A program made the position numbers and the translations under genes. A DNA stretch of 8,983 nt, taken from Pseudomonadota bacterium (GTDB lineage Bacteria > Desulfobacterota > BSN033 > WVXP01 > G020346125). Below, piece after piece: positions 6,600-8,983 of this stretch; positions within the stretch are counted from its first letter, which is position 1, and every line of letters begins with the position of its first letter. The notes under the pieces are model-generated. The model saw only the letters and a list, made by a program, of their open reading frames with translations, had not been told where the DNA came from and made no database searches. The DNA is taken from the NCBI GenBank assembly GCA_030672465.1, contig DAOVGJ010000114.1, forward strand, positions 1 through 8,983, read 5' to 3'.

Positions 6600-7603
6600 A
6601 TATCATGGGCAAGCTGAATGCCTTTGTAACAGCCCCTTTTGATGATGAAGCCCTTAAGCCGCTCAAAAAACGGTTGAATATAACGTTTGGTGGATGGCGG
6701 GAAACGAGAAGGAGGATTACTCCTGAAGAGTTAAAGCGAGAGCTTGAAGGGGTTCAAATCCTCCTTGTTGAACTTGATCCGGTGTCCAGGGGAGTGATTG
6801 AGAAGAGTTCTGAATTGAGGCTCATTGCGAGCTGCAGGGGTAACCCCAGGATCAGTTGCGATGTAGAGGCGGCGACGGAGAAAGGGATACCCGTCATCTC
6901 CGCGCCAGGTCGGAATGTAGTTTCGGTAGCGGAGTCAACGATCGGCTTCATGCTGATGTTGGGACATAGACTGGTGGAAGCCCGAGATGAGTTAAAGAGG
7001 CGAAGGAAATGGGGCAGGGGGCAGGATTACCCATATATTAAATTTCAGGGCATAGAGCTCCAGAAAAAAACTGTAGGAATTATCGGATTCGGAAGGGTTG
7101 GCAAGGAGGTGGCCAAGAGGTTGAGGTGTTTCGATGTGGAAATCTTGGTTTATGATCCCTTTGTTTCGGAAAGGCTCATTAGGCGATGGGCTGGGAAAAA
7201 GACAGACCTCGATACCCTCTTGCAATCGTCGGATTTTGTTACCATTCATACCCCTTTGGCGCCTGAAACGAAGCATATTATCGGAAAAAGAGAGTTACAG
7301 GTGATGAAGCCGACGGCCTATCTCATCAATACCGCGCGGGGTGTTCCCGTTGACGAAAAAGCCCTTTATGACCATCTAAAACAGCGTAGAATTCGAGGTG
7401 CAGCCTTTGACGTCGTAGAAAACGAACCCCTTGAAGAAGATCACCCCTTTCTCTCTCTGGACAATATGCTTGTTACACCGCATATTACAGCTGCCTCTGT
7501 GGATACCGTCAGGCATTATTCTTTCCCCATTTCAAAGGATATCCAGAGGTGGCTCAAGGGTTTAAAACCAAAAAACGTGTTCAATCCAGAGGTTTACGGC
7601 TGA
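6596..7603 (+). CDS. D-isomer-specific 2-hydroxyacid dehydrogenase
   Basis: This is an NAD(P)-dependent 2-hydroxyacid dehydrogenase, 335 aa, of the family holding phosphoglycerate, glycerate and hydroxypyruvate/glyoxylate reductases. The Rossmann motif GFGRVG spans 164-169 and the cofactor-selecting acidic residue is D187 (YDP), favouring NAD. The catalytic set is R248 (NTARG), E277 (ENEP) and H296 (TPHI). There is no C-terminal ACT domain, so this is not a classical SerA. ATG 6596 overlaps the kinase stop as AATGA, with AGGGAAAGG 5 nt upstream. ATG 6605 is an alternative, 10 nt after the G6 run. Last gene of the operon, it probably handles a hydroxy- or ketoacid formed downstream of the kinase, or recycles NAD. 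Its 3' end overlaps the convergent DUF1573 gene by 23 bp. Confidence 0.9.
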   Translation: MNIMGKLNAFVTAPFDDEALKPLKKRLNITFGGWRETRRRITPEELKRELEGVQILLVELDPVSRGVIEKSSELRLIASCRGNPRISCDVEAATEKGIPVISAPGRNVVSVAESTIGFMLMLGHRLVEARDELKRRRKWGRGQDYPYIKFQGIELQKKTVGIIGFGRVGKEVAKRLRCFDVEILVYDPFVSERLIRRWAGKKTDLDTLLQSSDFVTIHTPLAPETKHIIGKRELQVMKPTAYLINTARGVPVDEKALYDHLKQRRIRGAAFDVVENEPLEEDHPFLSLDNMLVTPHITAASVDTVRHYSFPISKDIQRWLKGLKPKNVFNPEVYG

Positions 7604-8018
7604 TTGGACTCGTGTCCCTGTTTTTTTCAAGAATAATACCAAAAATTCGAACGTAGTCGAATGGATTTAAGGGATCATTCGTGTGCACATAAATGGTCTC
7701 TAGGAAGAAACCTCTGCGGTCCGTTGAATCAAAGGTTACCTTGATTTCCCCCTCTCCGGAAGGCGGGATGACCTTATGGCTCAATTGCACTTCGGAGCAA
7801 CAGCTCGCCCTCAACTTAGTTATTTTGAGGTTGCCTGTGCCTGTGTTTTTGAACCGGAAAATGTGATGCACTTTCTGGCCCTCGATGATCATCCCGAAAT
7901 TAAAGGATTTTTTTTGGAATTGGATGTGAGGAATTGACTCCTCACCACCTGCCCAATGGGAAAGGCTTAAAAGGGCTACGAAAAGTACTCCCCCGGTTAT
8001 TCTTCGATTAATTCTCAT
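7581..8018 (-). CDS. Exported DUF1573 domain protein
   Basis: This 145-aa protein has a signal peptide: basic start MRINRR, hydrophobic stretch 8-20, and probable cleavage near 23-25. The mature part is a single DUF1573 domain, an immunoglobulin-like beta-sandwich fold known from exported proteins. The family pattern is clear: FNFG (39-42), EG (46-47), FxFKNTG (54-60) and L-x-I (64-66). An SCC (72-74) sits where many members have SCGC. The segment HTNDP (112-116) is also typical. Biochemical function is not established for the family; a periplasmic binding or scaffold role is likely. It lies 20 bp downstream of a CcdA-like thiol transporter gene on the same strand. It is therefore probably cotranscribed, and its adjacent cysteines may be redox substrates. 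Its last seven codons and stop overlap the convergent hydroxyacid dehydrogenase gene. No terminator is evident beyond its stop. Confidence 0.85.
   Translation of the reverse strand: MRINRRITGGVLFVALLSLSHWAGGEESIPHIQFQKKSFNFGMIIEGQKVHHIFRFKNTGTGNLKITKLRASCCSEVQLSHKVIPPSGEGEIKVTFDSTDRRGFFLETIYVHTNDPLNPFDYVRIFGIILEKNRDTSPISRKPLD
7606..7627 (+). terminator. Candidate intrinsic terminator of the plus-strand operon
   Basis: GGAC (7606-7609) and GTCC (7614-7617) form a 4-bp stem with a TCGT loop, followed by CTG and seven T residues (7621-7627). It begins 2 bp after the stop of the hydroxyacid dehydrogenase, exactly where a terminator is expected, but lies inside the opposite-strand DUF1573 gene. 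The stem is short, so termination may be weak. Confidence 0.4.
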
Positions 8019-8038
8019 GCCTTCTCAACCTTCCCTAG

Positions 8039-8983
8039 TCAAATCTTCAAAACGAGAATCACCACTAAGCCTCCGGCTAACGTAAAGAAAAGGATGGCAT
8101 TTGAGACTTTTACCAGCCCCAATCGTTTTCGGAAGATTCGGGCAATCCTTTCGGATTCATGTCCATAGTATGCGAAGATGAAGATGACAACGAGGGGTAG
8201 TATAAAGAGAACATTATAGATCAGCAAGAATCCCACAGCCTTTAGTCTATATTTTGATAAGGTGGCGATATACAGAATAGTAGGCAAATAGACCTGTCCG
8301 GTACAGATAAATTCCTCGGCGGAGATGAAAAATCCAGAGATAAAAGCCGCCGAAACTACGAATTTGGTCTTCAATCCCTCCCTGATATGATGGTGAATGT
8401 GTCTTCTTAAGAATGAGGGTAAGCGCAACTTCATCTCCTCTTCCCTACGCTGACGAAACAGGTAATAGTCGTAAAGGCTGAGGAGACCCAAAAAACCAGT
8501 TAGCAAAGCCATCGCCCAATACATTCCACGGACTAGAATTGGGATTATGTGAAGGATTCGAAAGATTCTGAGCAAGCCGAAACCGAGGAAAAAGTAAGTC
8601 AAGAATACGGCCGAACAGTAAACCGTTCCAATAAGAAGCACTTCCCTTCCCCTTCTTCCCGCAAACGCCAAATAAGAGATAAAGAAGATCAGAACGGCTA
8701 TCGCGCACGGATTTACGCTGTCGATGAGGGCTGCTCCCATGACAGCAAATAGGCCGAAGGATTCGAATCGGCTGGCAATGGTATTTTGCGCTATGGATAT
8801 TGAGCGTTGGGAAATGTGCCAAGGCTTCGGAGCCCCCGTTCGAATATATTTGGCAATGAGTTTTTCTGCTCGATCTCTGTCCAGATGCCCCTTCGTGAGG
8901 TAATCCTGGCCTATAAAAAGGGTGGGAACAGTTAGTCGTTTCTTTATTGGTACGTGATATTGTTCACCAAGGGCTTCGTTAAG
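8039..8983 (-). CDS. Thioredoxin/glutaredoxin-like domain fused to CcdA-like membrane protein (5' end off window)
   Basis: The frame is open from the right edge to the stop at 8039, giving 314 residues of a longer protein. ATG 8740 is only an internal Met: upstream codons remain open and encode recognisable protein. The edge-proximal part (about 8983-8815) carries VPTLFIGQDYLTKGH and then a helix-rich tail, as in the C-terminal half of thioredoxin-fold proteins with a cis-Pro (TVPT). Any CxxC motif would be beyond the window. The rest is a six-helix-like CcdA/DsbD-type membrane domain. It has SVNPC (Cys codon 8705-8707) in the first helix and CTGQVYLP (Cys codon 8303-8305) in a later one, the two cysteines expected for moving electrons across the membrane. 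A His-rich cytoplasmic loop (HIHHH) precedes the second cysteine. Likely role: supplying reductant to exported proteins, perhaps for cytochrome c maturation. Confidence 0.85.
   Translation of the reverse strand, partial: LNEALGEQYHVPIKKRLTVPTLFIGQDYLTKGHLDRDRAEKLIAKYIRTGAPKPWHISQRSISIAQNTIASRFESFGLFAVMGAALIDSVNPCAIAVLIFFISYLAFAGRRGREVLLIGTVYCSAVFLTYFFLGFGLLRIFRILHIIPILVRGMYWAMALLTGFLGLLSLYDYYLFRQRREEEMKLRLPSFLRRHIHHHIREGLKTKFVVSAAFISGFFISAEEFICTGQVYLPTILYIATLSKYRLKAVGFLLIYNVLFILPLVVIFIFAYYGHESERIARIFRKRLGLVKVSNAILFFTLAGGLVVILVLKI

Noticed and set aside
8738..8740. ATG as the true start of the CcdA-like gene
   Set aside because: The frame stays open to the window edge and the upstream codons encode a thioredoxin-fold segment, so this is an internal Met.

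Overview
The window comes from a bacterial chromosome of middling GC content. It has two convergent gene groups and no mobile element, RNA gene or CRISPR array that I can see. The organism cannot be named with confidence. The mixed codon use, the AT-rich filler with AATCCCA tandems at the left edge, and the pairing of a CcdA-type thiol transporter with a DUF1573 lipoprotein-like gene would fit an anaerobic Desulfobacterota-like or candidate-phylum bacterium, but this is only an impression.

Plus strand, 139-7603: a seven-gene carbohydrate or polyol uptake and catabolism cluster. Two MalF/MalG-type permeases (139-1020, 1024-1881) and a MalK/UgpC-type ATPase (1923-3017) form a CUT1 ABC importer. 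Its solute-binding protein is not in the window and may lie to the left. After a 149-bp gap come a GldA-type metal-dependent polyol dehydrogenase (3167-4255), a classical SDR dehydrogenase (4331-5107), a GlpK-related FGGY kinase (5112-6599) and a D-isomer-specific 2-hydroxyacid dehydrogenase (6596-7603). The last three are tightly spaced or overlapping. The likely logic is import of a polyol or related sugar, oxidation by one or both NAD-linked dehydrogenases, and phosphorylation by the kinase. The hydroxyacid dehydrogenase would act on a downstream 2-keto or 2-hydroxy acid. No aldolase, isomerase or regulator is present here.

The kinase is the most informative gene. It is clearly glycerol-kinase-like and collinear with E. 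coli GlpK, but two glycerol-contacting residues are changed (Glu84 to Gly, Tyr135 to Ala). The substrate is therefore probably not glycerol, and the pathway may be an undescribed polyol or ketose route.

Minus strand, 8983-7581: a two-gene redox group. A thioredoxin/glutaredoxin-like domain fused to a CcdA-like membrane domain runs off the right edge (8983-8039). It is followed after 20 bp by an exported DUF1573 protein (8018-7581). The DUF1573 gene overlaps the 3' end of the hydroxyacid dehydrogenase by 23 bp tail to tail. A short hairpin with a T7 tract, possibly the terminator of the plus-strand operon, lies inside the DUF1573 gene.
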